Positions 13,214-25,343 of a DNA stretch of 64,000 nucleotides are shown here, in pieces (the first letter of the stretch is position 1; each line of letters begins with the position of its first letter). The position numbers and the translations under genes were made by a program. The notes below the pieces were generated by a model, which saw only the letters and a list, made by a program, of their open reading frames with translations, was not told the DNA's origin and searched no databases. The DNA comes from Edolisoma coerulescens (Eukaryota > Chordata > Aves > Passeriformes > Campephagidae). The stretch covers positions 2,853,977 to 2,917,976 of the forward strand of contig VWZW01006867.1 of NCBI GenBank assembly GCA_013397115.1, in the 5' to 3' direction.

Positions 13214-16143
13214 CAAGATCAGCTGATGAAGGCAAAAACTCAAGAAATATGTCCTTCATTTAAGAGATATTTCTGAAAGAAAAGTCTGAAAGAAATGTTT
13301 TTAAAGAGATTCCTTTTTCTGTGCTTGCTGAGATGTGATGAGAGAAGTTACTTTATTACAATTGCATTTCAGAAGGAGAATTATGAAGCTGTGGTATTTC
13401 ATGGCTTTGGAGATTTGTGAGATTCTCATTCTCCACTCTCTTTCATTTTTGTAAAAACATCCACACTTATAAATTTACTGATTCAGGAGGGCTGCTTCTT
13501 ACATTGCTTATGCACAGCAGCAAGCAACTTCCCAGAATTCTGTGGGTGGAGATTTTACCAACTTCATGTTATTAGTATCTTATTATGGAAAAGAGATGTA
13601 AGTAAAAATTCGTAATTCTTTGGTATCTCCTGGTTTACACTGAATGGTCGGGCTGAAGAATTTTCTGTTTCAAACAGAACAGAAGTATTGCGCTGTTTTT
13701 AAATTGGATCTGACTCCCAATTTCAGATCAACCTCTTGCATACTGAGTTTTAAACAATTGTATGGGTTCAAGACATTGATTGCATAATCTTGGTTATTAT
13801 TAAGTGAATAAGTGAATATTAAGATTTCCCCTTAATAAGGCTGAAGTCCTTTTTAATTCATACAATACCTCCGTACTAATGTGGGTGGTATGATGTCTGG
13901 AAAATACAAGGGGTGTGATATGTCAACCGCATTCTGCAAGCTGAGGCTGGGACTTGGTTGTTGGTCGACACTACAGAATCCAGCACAAAGCTAAAGGATG
14001 AGCCTCATACAAGGGCAGTGTCTTGCCTGTGAGACCTTCTGACTCTGGCTGCAGCCAATAAAAGTTAAACTGGTGATGCACCAGTAGGCCAAGTCAATGC
14101 AGGTGGGGGTTTTCTGTGTGACCGAACCCGTTCTTGAAGTGTGACCTGTTACATTCAGGCATCATAACTCTCAGATGATGGGTCAAAAATGCTTTCAAGC
14201 AAAATAAAGAGCTACATTGTACACAATCCCTTATTTCCCCTGCATACAACCATACTAACAAAAGGGGGAGTGACATAGAAAAATATTAAACATATATGAA
14301 AATTTCACCAAAGTGTTACTAGATAGTAAGTGAAAGTTCTTATGAGAGTTCCTTTTAGGATGGCCTTTGGTACTTTATGAAAAGTTTTGGACGTTCCTGG
14401 ATCCTATAGAGAAATGGAAGGGAGCCAGGAATTGAAAAGGCTGAGCAGGGCAGACTTCAAAAGTGATTTATGCTTCGATCGAAAAAGTAACTCCTCTTGC
14501 AGGTCTCTGCTAGAGAGAAAGTGATTGTAGAGTGAATTACCACCTAGTTTTTGTTGTTCTAATTTATTCTGCTGTTGTTGTTGTTGCCCATTGACATTTC
14601 TTGATCTAGTTGTGGGGTACAAATATTTCTGTATGCTGGAATCCAGAATTCAGTTTGCTTTCTAAGCAGCACCCTTTCGTGACAGAGCCCAGGTAACAAC
14701 CCTTAGTAATATGGCTTAAAAAGACCTTTATTCCTTCACACATCTTGTTTAGTTACTTAAAGATAACATGATGTGGCATTTCAGTATTTACAGCTTTCCT
14801 CTTTCCCTTTGTGTCCCTGTGTATTAATTAAAGGTATGTTAACTGAAGGAGATTTTTTTTCATATTGTTATAGCAACATACTTCCTTGAACCAGCTCCAA
14901 CTGGTAAAAAATTAGAACCTGAAAACCTTTTCTGAGGTCGAACAATTTCTGGTTTCAGTTGTCTATGGTGCTAGAGCTGAGCAGAAAAATCACAAAGAGA
15001 ACATCAGGAAAATGACACATTCTAGAAGGAGAAGCAAGTCTCTGTTTGGGTAGGTAAAATCTGTTATGCTCTTAATCTGCTTTCTGAGTGATAAAACCCT
15101 TGTTCAACTTGCAAATTATTCTCTCAATTTCCATAAGAGATCCTTCCCACTACTTCTCCCTACAAGCCTCGTCTGTTTTATATGTCAGAAGAGCACTGTT
15201 ACAAGTATGAAATTCAAAGGTTGATTTGGCATCATTAACTAAAATCATAATTTACTTTTACTTTGGCTATTCTGGACGAGAAAGGGCAGATATTTTGCAG
15301 TAGGTTTGCAGGCTGTTACGAACATTTTTATATTATGAATCCTTTCTGTTTTCAATTGACAAATTACCTTCTGAGAAACAGATTCTTCCTTTCCTTTGCC
15401 TCTATTTCTTTTGAAGGATTTTTTGTGCAATTCTTATCTAACAGGTAGGATATACTGTATGATGGAAAACCAGTTTTGGGATTTACTGTAATCAAACCAA
15501 AGACTTTTAAGTGCTATGTAATTGAGGATAGGAAGGAATTCATTGGAAAAGAGATATCCTCTGGTTGAATACTAAACATTATGAACAAACACATTTAAGG
15601 CCCTGTAGTGACTCCAGAAACACAGAGGAGGTAACTTTTGACAGATTTATTTTTTTTAATAAGAAAATAAATCTCTCCTGAGAAAAAGTAACTACAAGTA
15701 TTTGTTTTTTCATAGAAGCCCAAAAGGAGAGTGACACACTGGTGAATTACAAGAATAGTCTTGATGGTCAGACTGTGCCAAATTATTTGAATTCTCAAAA
15801 ATAGCACAATGATAGAGACAAGAGTTTTCATGTACTCTATTTTTGAAAATAGATACTCTATGATCCTATGGTAAATCACCCCATTTCTATAAATAGGAGT
15901 ATCTTAAATGAAGTGTGCCTCATCAATGCCAAATTAAATGGTATTATCTTCTAACATCTGGGCCTGGCAGAATTATCTTTTTTCTGTTTGCAAATAGTTC
16001 ATGTAGCATTTTGCATTCCGCACATGTTTGTGTTTCTAGGCATCCATTGAGTAACATGGGCAAGTAATTCATCAGCTGTTTACTTTAGCAGTTTAATAAA
16101 CATATGTGATGCTTTTTCTCTTCCGTAATTTGACTGAAACCTT

Positions 16144-16180
16144 AAAATAAAATGAAATAAAATAAAATAAACAAACAAAT
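16144..16180. repeat. (AAAAT)n-type microsatellite, degenerate
   Basis: An A-rich run made of AAAAT and AAAAC/AAAC units with interruptions. Such arrays are common in vertebrate non-coding DNA. Confidence 0.8.
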
Positions 16181-17299
16181 TAAAAATGTGACTAAGACAA
16201 CGTGTTAATTAACCATAGCCCCTATCTGAACTGTAAAAAGTGCAGTAACTGTAATATTTTGTTAGTAAAGACACTTAGCACAGCCTGAAGGGAAAAATAG
16301 CAAATGCAAACCATTTAAAGTACACACCATTAAATTCCTTGGGACTTGCCACTCTTCATGTGTGGAAATACAGAGAAATGTTTAGATGTATAATGTGAAT
16401 TACACTAATTCCAGGCCTGTTTCTTAATGGGTTCAGTTTCACTGGTGGATTTCCAAAGTTAAGCTTTACTTTTCAATTTTTTAAAGTTGGTTTGTACAAG
16501 AGGAACTTTGCTCAAATGATAACTCTGCTACTAGATATTTTTTTCTTTCCCTGAATATGTGATACGGAAGGAGCAGAACTCAAGATTTTTGAAATGCAGC
16601 TGATATGAAAGTAATTTCATCCTGAGAGAAATAGAAGCACAAAGAATGAAAATGGCGAAGAAGGAAAGAAGGGTTTGTAGGAAGAAGATAAACACTGGCT
16701 AGCAAGGTTGTGTTTTCCTGTGGTGGGGAAGAGACCAGCTGACCAACTGGCTTAGAGCACTGCTATCCTGTGACTGTCCTATGTACTAGACATGCTTGTT
16801 GTACCATCATCTCTCTAAGGGTGCTCCATCTGTTAAATCCTTGTCTGTTTGCTCCTGGAATGTTTAGTGCAACATTAAATAGAACTGAGCAGCTGCTTAA
16901 CAATTCCAAACCAGCCTAAATTGCAATTTGAAGTGGATTGACAACATGGACGGGATTGGTGACTGTAAGACTAGAAGAGTCATTGATACAGCATGATTCT
17001 AAAAACTTGTTTCCCTATTATCCAAGCAAAAAAAAATTATCCAGAAAGGATGAGAAATCCACAAAGAAAACCCCTGTAATGTACTGGAAGCCTTGATATT
17101 TCATCTGAATAGTGTAAGAGACATGAACTATTATTGAGACTGCCGGTCAGGTAGACCTTCACCATAGAGAGCTGCAGCAGCAGGCACTGGATGAGGGTGC
17201 TTAGGGTACTGAAGCCTCTGCTAACAGCCATCATGGAAAAGAGGCTCCCACAATCTGTCTCCTGGGCATTTGTGTTATCATTTATTGCTGGATATGAGA

Positions 17300-17314
17300 T
17301 TTTTTTTTTTTTTT
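17300..17314. repeat. Poly(T)15 homopolymer inside the 177-codon frame
   Basis: Fifteen consecutive T on the plus strand, read as A15 in the minus-strand frame. Any length change that is not a multiple of three would break that frame. Confidence 0.9.
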
Positions 17315-17532
17315 GCAGCTGTCTTGTTAATGCCATGGTTGAAGTTAGCACTGTGAGAGCCAGAATTATTGCCTGAGGTATGTTTAGTCTCATCTGCTCT
17401 GTGACCTTCACACTGTGAGCTTCATCCTCACCAATGCCAACCTCTTTCAGGGAGTTTAGGATGTTTCTATTTGTCATTGTTTGAACATTTCCAGTCACTT
17501 TAGAGGAAGAGGTCAAAGAGCAGAATGAGTGA

Positions 17533-17570
17533 GGCTGTTGCTTGGACACAAATGGCTGTTGCCTGGACAC
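17533..17570. repeat. 17-bp direct repeat, 21-bp period
   Basis: GGCTGTTGC(T/C)TGGACAC occurs at 17533-17549 and 17554-17570 with one mismatch and a 4-base spacer. The 21-bp period is a multiple of three, so it keeps the minus-strand frame and produces a seven-residue protein repeat. Confidence 0.85.
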
Positions 17571-20080
17571 TGATAAGTCTTCTAAGGACAGATTTTCTTA
17601 CTGCAGAAGAGTAAACCCTAGGATTCTCACCATTTTTTATTTAATAGCAAAAGAAAATAAAAATAAAAGAAAAAAAAAGCCAACACATAATTCAGTTAAA
17701 GCTATTCCAGAAATCATTCGAAGGCTGTTTGAGAGACACCAGGCAAATAATATAGCCATTTCTTTATATATACAGTTTGGATAAGTCAGCAAAAAAACCA
17801 AAACCACTTCTGAACTTAACTGAAAAATAGTGCTGAGAACACCACTTACCAACTCTCTTGTGTTCCAGATAACAAAGCAAGGGGAAAAGAGGAAACCAAA
17901 TCTGAGCAAACTGTGACCACACCACTAGTATTGTGCTTCAGGAGCCTTGGACTTATGTGAATTAAGGATTATTCCACTCACAGCTTCAAAGGATGGGAAT
18001 CCATTTGTGACTATGACCCCTTAAAAAGGTCTTTGTTCTTTGTGGGTTTACATGCAAGGCAGCTATTTATGCTCCCACTATAGTCAGTGGAGATCTTGCA
18101 TTCAGGACAGTTGCCCTGACAGAGGTGCTGTGTGCTTTTTGAGTTATCCTGGAGTTTCCAAGACATTCACGTAGTCAGATATGATGTGGGAACTGTGAAA
18201 GACCGGAGTCCCTCTGCATAGCTGACTGAAGGCTAGGAGGGTTAACCTGGGTCTTCTGGAATGGCACTTTGTGTCTCTGTTTAAACAACTAACCTCAGTC
18301 TTAGGTGTGAGCTTTCGAGAAATATTAACTGCTCCCTAAACTCCATTAACTCTATTCATACGTGCAACACTTGAGTGGGTATTTTGGATATCACAATGTA
18401 ACTCAAAGAGTACTAGAGGTCCACGTTTAGGCATCTGAACTGAGCCCTACGTCTTTATGAATTATAATGGGAGCTTGAACGTGAGCATGAATTTCAGTGT
18501 ATTTTTCTTGAAAAAAATGCCATCCGAAGTGCCCAGCCTTTTCCATTTGCTGAGCTTCAATCATTAAGAACCATATGCCTTTCTATAAAAGAAGGAAAAA
18601 GTGCAAAAGCCCTGATTCAGCTATCTCATTTTTCCATGAAAAATATCAAGCAAACAAAATGCTAAACCAAAGACATAGCTTGGCACTAGTTGTAGACTAA
18701 TTTGGGCAACTTTTAAAAGTGTTATTGCTGGATTGGTCAAGGCCTCTTGTTAGAAAGTTCTAGTATTAAGAAAATAACCTCCATATATCTCCTGTGTACA
18801 CACCATAACTGTAGTCTACAGACTTTACTGAGATGTGGACAAGTATCCCATCCCACAATAATACTAGGAAAGGGAATTTCTATAGAGTGGTTTGGCAGCA
18901 GCTGCTTTGCTTGTATGTCAAAGTGTTTGGCAGTACCTCACAAAACAAATACAGAATTTTGTGTTTATGGTTCACCCTTTTCCTTCAGCCATTGTCAATG
19001 CTTTTCAAGCTACTTAATCAATCTCTCATATTTTTCTGCCTCTTTTCTCTGAGACTTCGTCTTTCTCCATTATTTTTCTTCACTGATAAATGCCTGAACT
19101 CTATGGTGGGCAACTTGAAGTGGAAAAATTTTAAGAAATAAGCAAGACTGATTCTCTTCTCATTGCCAGGTTGTCCTGCCATTATTTTATATTCTGGTGA
19201 TTATGGGAATCCATTACTTAGCCATCTGATTTTATCTCCATCTTGAACGTGAAATAGCAAAAAATAGGTGGTTCCTTTTTTCCATCCACAGGGTGTTTGT
19301 TTAATTCTAACTTCAACACTGAGCAAGTCAGATGTTTGTGGTACTTGCGTTTTCAAAGGTCCTCAAGTGATATGGTGGTACTTCTTGCTGACTTTATGTG
19401 AAAGTTAGCAGTTTTGCCTGCTGAAGGGCCTTTTGGGGAGACATAATATTTAATAATGTGAAGGTAGCAGGCAGCCACATACACAATTGCATGTTAAAGA
19501 GCTGGATGAGTCTAAAAAGGAAGAGCAAAACATAATCTTTTTGGCCCTATTTATTGTTTTACTCTTCAGTGTATTACTTCATTACCTCTTAATGTTTCAA
19601 AAGATCTAGCAACTTTGTCTGTGACCTTCACTGGAATCTGATTTTTTGTCTTAGACATTCTTAGCCAACAGCTCATGAGTATTAGCAGCTTGAAGGACCG
19701 GGCTTGGTGAAAAGGATACTTTTAAAATTTTTTTGGAAAGCCCTAAGATCCAAGTTATTTTTTTCATCTTGCTCTAGTGCTGAATCAATCTGCTGAAAGC
19801 TACATGTACAAAGTGTCCTGAGCTACCGGGTGCCTTGCTGGATCAGGTGACATTTTTATGGCAGGCTGTTCCAGTACCAACAAAGGAAGTGCTCCCGTAT
19901 TAACAAAGGAAGACTGTCATTACTGTTGTGACTGTTCCACTGCTTGAACAGAAAGGGTCAATATGCTGTTCCCCAAGGCTGTAGAGCATCTATAATATTT
20001 TGAACTATTTTTTACTGTTCCAGTATACAGCTTGAAGAGAGAAAGGTGACAGAGTTCCAAGTTTCCTCCTTCTTTGTCAT
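17571..20080. other. Unique DNA, no recognised gene
   Basis: No gene or named repeat seen. Overlapping plus-strand frames of about 100 codons (18747-19052 and 18833-19141) show no recognisable domain. An 11-bp direct repeat AACAAAGGAAG lies at 19879-19889 and 19902-19912, just before the LTR. Confidence 0.55.
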
Positions 20081-20202
20081 TGTTGTGGGTTGACCCTGGC
20101 TGGGTGCCAGGTGCCCACTCAGTCACTCTATTACTCCCTTTCCCACTGGGACAGGGGAGAGAACGAGATGGAGGAAAAACCAGCAGAGTGAGATAAGGCA
20201 GT

Positions 20203-20208
20203 TTTATT
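20203..20208 (-). terminator. LTR polyadenylation signal AATAAA
   Basis: Reads TTTATT on the plus strand. It lies downstream of the TATA-like element in the minus-strand LTR, as in the R region of retroviral LTRs. This placement is the main internal evidence for the element's orientation. Confidence 0.6.
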
Positions 20209-20362
20209 ACAGCAAAAGAAAGAAACAAGCAGAGATCTGTGTGCTCAAGAGCTAAAGAGGAAAAAAGAAAGCAGTCTCTACTTCTCATCAGCAGCGATGT
20301 TCGGACACTTCCTGGGAAGCAGGGCTTCAGCACGCATCACGGTTCCTCCTCCCCTCCTTAGA

Positions 20363-20370
20363 TTATATAT
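20363..20370 (-). promoter_or_regulatory. TATA-like element of the solo LTR
   Basis: An ATATATAA word on the minus strand inside the LTR, upstream of the AATAAA. Family members carry a TATA box at the corresponding place, after the CCATATGGC block. Activity in this copy is unknown. Confidence 0.45.
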
Positions 20371-20611
20371 CTGAGCTGACGCCATATGGCATAGAATATC
20401 CCCTTGGCTGATTTGGGTCAGCTGGCCTGCTTGTGTCCCCTCCCAGGATCTCGCCCACTCCCGTCCCTTTTAGTGGGGGAAGGAATGCCAGAGGGACCTC
20501 ACTGCTTGGCAGCAGCCAAAACGCTGCTCTGTTATCAACACCCATCCAGCTACCAATGCAAAGCACAGCACTGTAAGGGCAGTGAGCTTTACCTCAGTCA
20601 GACCCAATATA

Positions 20612-23600
20612 CTCATTCACTGCTGGAGTAAATATAATGACAAAAAATTCTGCATACATGACTGGCACAAGTCTAAAAGACTTTTTGCTAAAGGGACTGG
20701 GTTGTACAAGGGAAATAGCTGCTTCAGAAACCTCTCAACTTTTGTACTTCATGTTTTAGGATAATGGAGTATATATTTAGCCACCTATAACACAGGCTAT
20801 ATAATAAAGGTGGGCATAAAGCAATTTATTTCTTGTTAGCCTAGGATGTTATGTGCTTTATGACAAAAAATAGAAAAAACTTCACATGTAAGAGTAACTC
20901 AGGTGCTTCACACGAGGCAGTAATAGTTCACTGTCATCAAGTAGTATTGCCTGTGTTACTTTATGTAAATAAACATACATTACCCTAGTTACTTCCATAG
21001 GTAGGCAAATTTAGCAACAGGTGTTCTGTTAGGATTTGAATAATTTTCGAGGATTAAAAGAAAATTTTTATGAGGACACATAATTCCACACTCTCTTCAG
21101 TTTGTCTTTATCTTCACCACACAGTGACCATCTGAGAGTGCTGTACTCCAAGCAAGCAATTGTAAGTTTAAACAGAAGCTTTCCTTCATGTTAACATTTA
21201 AGTTCCTTCCCCTCCACCAAGCCTCAGGCAAGGCTCTCCTTTGTTCTTTTTTGCCGCAGTAGTATACGCAATGATGAAGTATAGCTATTCATGTGACACA
21301 GTGTAGTAATCAGAAGTAAATTACACCCTTTAAAATTACCATCCTTAACCACAATACCTAAAACAATGTGATAATTGCTGTCATAGGAACATGGGAAAAA
21401 ACAGACTAGTCATTAAACAAATACTATAATCATTAATAACAAGTGGTATGTGAAGTAACTACTACTAATCACTAACCTAAAGCTTTAGTGCAAACTGAAG
21501 ATTCTCTTTCATGATATAAACTGGATGCCTACAGCTAGAAAAGGCATAAACTTGCAAAAATATTTTGCCCATTAACAGGTTTTGTACTGTTTTTTGTACA
21601 ACTGTACATTTCCCCATATATGTGTGGGTTTGTAGAAGCAGCTGTTATACAACTGCACTTGAATTTCTCCTTTGCCCTTCCGACCTCAAGTAAGCTTACC
21701 AAACTCAAATTTTGAGGAAAAAACATGCATTCAGTTGTTGGTCACTTGCATTGTCAAACCTTCTAATTTGAAAAAAGAAAACTCACATAAGGAAACAATG
21801 TCATATTGGAAACAAAAGGTGTTGGGGCCACCTTTTTCATATTGCTCACACATTGTTTAGTCTGAGAGGGGAGAGTATTGGACAGAGAAGAAAAGAAAAA
21901 AAAGAAGATATACCAGTCAATTTGGCATGAGCTTAGAAGGGCTTTCTTTGATGGATAAGGCCAAGCTATAAAGAAACCTGGGAGCATTAGTGCCTGTTTT
22001 TCTGTGTTAGAGATGCTCAGCTGTAATGTCAGGAAGCTGAATATTTGAAATCTTGTTATCAGTGCAGATACGGAGAGAATGAGGCAGAGCTGAGCAGCTG
22101 TATGCATCTTCTTGCTGTCAACAGATGTTGTTTAGAGTCTTAAATCCCACAATTACCAGAAAATGATCCTTCCCTCCACAGGTAGTGAGGAAATTTTTCC
22201 TGTCAGTCTAGCTGGCTACATTTTCTGAAGAAAGGGAATCTGGTTCTTCATTCATATTAGAGCAAAAGCTTACTTAGCATTCATGAAGACCACTGCTGTG
22301 ATTTAAATTCTGTGACTTTTAATTCTCCATAGACTATGAGTCTATGCATGACATTGTGCCTCTAAAATAATAGAAAACAGCCTTCAGATCTTTCCTTTGT
22401 GTTTGTTTTCTCATTGAGAAAGAAGGTTTACGCAAGAAAGGTAGTCAGCAAAATCTGATTAATGCTTCACCTATATATTGTTTGAAGGAAGGTAATACAG
22501 CCACTGAAGGGCAATTAAACTGGGAAATGAGTATTTTTATTTTTGGGAGCCTATCATTAGTGTTTTTAAAGGCCCGACGCTGGAGCCTTCTCACCACAAA
22601 CTGTTCAAAGGCAGTGAGCTAGTGTGAGACTGTGGGAAAAAGGGTTAGATGGTCAGAAGTTTTGTCATTCAGCTCACTGTTTGCAGCTTGGTTATTATCT
22701 TCAAATGTGTAAAGGAGCAAAACGGACCATCTGCACTTTTATTTCCATCCAAGGGTAGGCAAGAAAGTGGGGAAGAATTTTGATCCTTTATTTGTCTCTC
22801 TACATCTCTTTGTATTTTTCTGACAAGATTTGCTTCCTTGGAAAACAATCCAGTTGCAAACCAAGCAATCATGTTCCTTTTTGCATCTGCTCCAACATAC
22901 ATGGGCAGGCAATCTGTGTCTCCCACAGCTCCCTGCCCAGTCCAAGCTGTAGGGTCAGGCTGTGGCAGGCTGAGATATCCCTGCCCAGCAGGACCAGTGC
23001 CTCTGCAGATTCCTGACGTGCTCTTACCCATGCCTTGATTGAGAGAAAGATGAAGGAGGCAGTGATGACTTTTTTTTGTCTGTTTCTCAAGTTTTTTCAA
23101 GCAGGTGATGCTCCTAGTCAAAACTCTCCCAAGGAGGGCTGAGTCAATTCACTTCTCCAAAATAATCTGGAGATGGTTACCATTAGCTTATTGGGGAATC
23201 ATCCAGGTGGGCAGGCATGGGCAGGGAACGACCAAGGGAAGGATTATGACTCGTGTGAATATTTCTGTTATTTTCACAAGTTAGTTATAACCCTGTGTGG
23301 AATGAAGCAGTGATGGAGGGTCACTTTTGAAGTGAAAATGCTTTCCTCCCATTCTTCCTCATCAATTGGCCTCACCAGGACAAACAGATTTTTGCTCAAG
23401 TACACCAAAAAGTAACTCCTGGGTTTTTTTTCCATTTTTCTCTATTAAAATAAACAAAGAAAAACCCCTCAAAAGACAATTTTAAAAAAACCCTACAAAA
23501 TACTTGTTAAAGTGTCGTGCAAATGACACATTAGCTTATATATGCCCAACTAATATTTCATGAACTATAAACAAGTTTTCATTTGCTTCCAGTTATTTCT

Positions 23601-24466
23601 ATTTCTCCTTTTTAGTGGTGATTTCCCAAGTTATAACAAGCCAGATAGCTACCTCTAATCTTTATAGCAATGTCTTTTAAAATATTCAAAATGAGTAATT
23701 TATTTTTAATGATCTTTAGCTCTGAAACAGTTTAGGCAATGTGCTTTAGACTCTGCAGAAAAATTCTCCTTGGTCCCCAAGGAAAACCCACATTTTTTCA
23801 GGCTAAGCCAAGCTGGAAAATGAAGATGTTTATTAAAAAGAGAGAGCTATAGAGAAGCAGACAGAGCAGGGCAACTAGTGTTAAAAGCAGTGACTGAAAA
23901 GGTCCCTGGGGACGTTTTAAAACAGAATACATTGAGGCTGATTTTTAATTGATTTGAAACCTCTCTGATCATTTTTACCTAGGAAAGGTTGGTATGAAAC
24001 ATTCTGAAACAAGAATTTCCCTTATCATTTACACAAATGGGAACTTAGCCCACTGTGTTCATATACAGGAGAAGTACTCAAAATGAAAGCTGCTTGAGAA
24101 CTAACAGAAACTATTGCCTGGTGCATCTGCCATACAGAAACTCCTGTTATAAAAGCAGTTGCATCCCATGATGTCTTTGAGAAAGATTTTGCTAAAACAA
24201 TTTTTGAAAGCTCAATAAGATGTAAGTAACATCACACAGGAAAGGTGTTTATTGATCATTGAGCCCCTGAGTAGATCTTGTCTCCAAAAGATATGCAAAT
24301 CCTTCCTTCAGTTTTACAGTTTATGTTGCTTATATAACATTTGTCTTATCCACTGAGACAAATCACTGGACTGTATCCTTGATAGCTCTACTTACTTTCA
24401 GTGAAGTACATACACTGCCATATATGCTTATGCTTTGCAAGCCAGATCAATCTGTTTCCTTTCAAT
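20612..24466. other. Unique A+T-rich DNA, no recognised gene
   Basis: No gene recognised. The longest frame is 150 codons on the minus strand (22669-23121), overlapped by other frames on both strands in a locally more G+C-rich patch (about 22890-23030). That pattern suits composition rather than coding. Confidence 0.5.
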
Positions 24467-24521
24467 TTTATTATTGTTATTGTTATTGTTATTATTGTTA
24501 TTGTTATTATTATTATTATTT
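24467..24521. repeat. TTA/TTG trinucleotide microsatellite
   Basis: About 55 bp of TTATTG and TTATTA units. In the plus frames it yields runs of Ile/Val or Leu, which explains the artefactual hydrophobic frames there (24401-24751 and 24435-24692). Confidence 0.93.
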
Positions 24522-25329
24522 CTTTCAATATCTCTCCCAGTGTTTCAGTGCTTGAACAGCATTCTGCTCTCAGCTGCGTGGTTGCAGCCCTTTGGCCTCA
24601 TCATGGTTTTGGGAGCGGAGGCACTCTCTGGTTGGGGACTGGTACACAGAACTGCTCTGTTCCTGTCTTTGCAGAAGGATTGTATTTACTGATGCTAAAA
24701 CTGTCTTTCCCTACCTGCAGACTAAGACTTTTTCAATATTCTCATCATTAATTAGATAATTGGAGTTGATTTTGAGATGAGAGGTCACATTTAATTTGAT
24801 GTACTTAATTTGATACATTAGTGGCTCTATACCATTTTTCCTACTGCTACAACTTGATATTAAAGCATCGTCTGATACTGTTTGTCCTTTATTCAAACCT
24901 CAGAAGGTGTTGCTAAATTCTCTGTCCTTCTGTAGCAGATGAATTTAATTCCATGCAGTTATTTGTGGTAAGCTTCCCTTCTTTCTTTAGTCTGGAAGAT
25001 ACTTTCAAAACAAAGAACCTGCAATTCCTCTGCTTTTGGAACATAAGCACTGTTTCTGCAGTCAGGCTGAGAAACACCTTACTGTGTGTGGCACAGTAAA
25101 ACTGAACTCAGGGAAGCTGCGTCCCCTTTCTTCCTTCACAGCAGACTTTTGTGCCAGAGAAAATGGCCAAGATCACCAAGATTTGGCACAGGGCTGACCG
25201 AATAGGATCACAAAGGCAGCTCTCTGACCGTTCCAAACAATTCAGACTGGCAGTGCAAGAGTTCTGCAAGAGACATGCAGAATTCTTCAAAATATAAAAC
25301 TCTGGAAGCCATCTCAAAATCAAGACAGA

Positions 25330-25343
25330 TTTTTTTTTTTTTT
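25330..25343. repeat. Poly(T)14 homopolymer
   Basis: Fourteen consecutive T; no linked retrocopy features seen. Confidence 0.88.

Larger units (their letters stand above)
10626..17036. other. Unique A+T-rich DNA, no recognised gene
   Basis: No gene recognised; frames are at most about 94 codons (15595-15879, minus). It contains a 13-bp tandem duplication at 13188-13213 and an A-rich pentamer microsatellite at 16144-16180. Confidence 0.55.
17037..17570 (-). other. Longest open frame in the window, unrecognised
   Basis: An uninterrupted minus-strand frame of 177 codons, read from a GTG at 17568-17570 to a stop at 17037-17039. The first ATG is codon 32 (17475-17477), leaving 146 codons. The frame is open upstream only as far as a TAA about ten codons before the GTG; that TAA follows a pyrimidine-rich CTTCTGCAG, which resembles a splice acceptor. 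I recognise no family. There are two modestly hydrophobic stretches (around residues 63-83 and 117-141), no clear signal peptide and no conserved cysteine pattern. Residues around 85-92 are encoded across an A15 homopolymer (T run 17300-17314 on the plus strand), a slippage-prone element that argues against a conserved protein. A direct repeat at 17533-17570 gives two copies of a V-S-(R/K)-Q-Q-P heptad near the GTG end. It may be an unannotated exon, a lineage-specific transcript or chance. Confidence 0.15.
20081..20611 (-). mobile_element. Solo LTR of an avian endogenous retrovirus, minus strand
   Basis: About 531 bp matching, by memory, an LTR family widespread in bird genomes. The plus strand begins TGTTGTGGGTTGACCCTGGC and includes the GCCATATGGCATAGAATATC block and a GGGTCAGCTG...GTGTCCCCTCCCA segment typical of this family. 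Orientation is minus because, in that direction, a TATA-like element (about 20363-20370) is followed about 155 bases later by an AATAAA polyadenylation signal (20203-20208), in the U3-R order of an LTR. No gag, pol or env lies on either side, so it is a solo LTR left by recombination between LTRs. A possible 5-bp target duplication flanks it: GTCAT (20076-20080) and CTCAT (20612-20616), one mismatch. The plus-strand right end reads TA where CA is expected, and the U3 terminus is diverged. It could retain promoter or enhancer activity, but nothing shows that. Confidence 0.88.

Noticed and set aside
19920..20333. 137-codon minus-strand frame
   Set aside because: It overlaps the solo LTR and runs past its end. 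LTRs of this kind do not encode protein, and no gag start follows.
22669..23121. 150-codon minus-strand frame
   Set aside because: At least four other frames on both strands overlap it in a G+C-richer patch, which points to low stop-codon density rather than a gene.
24401..24751. Membrane-like proteins with Ile/Val or poly-Leu runs
   Set aside because: The hydrophobic runs come from the TTA/TTG microsatellite at 24467-24521.
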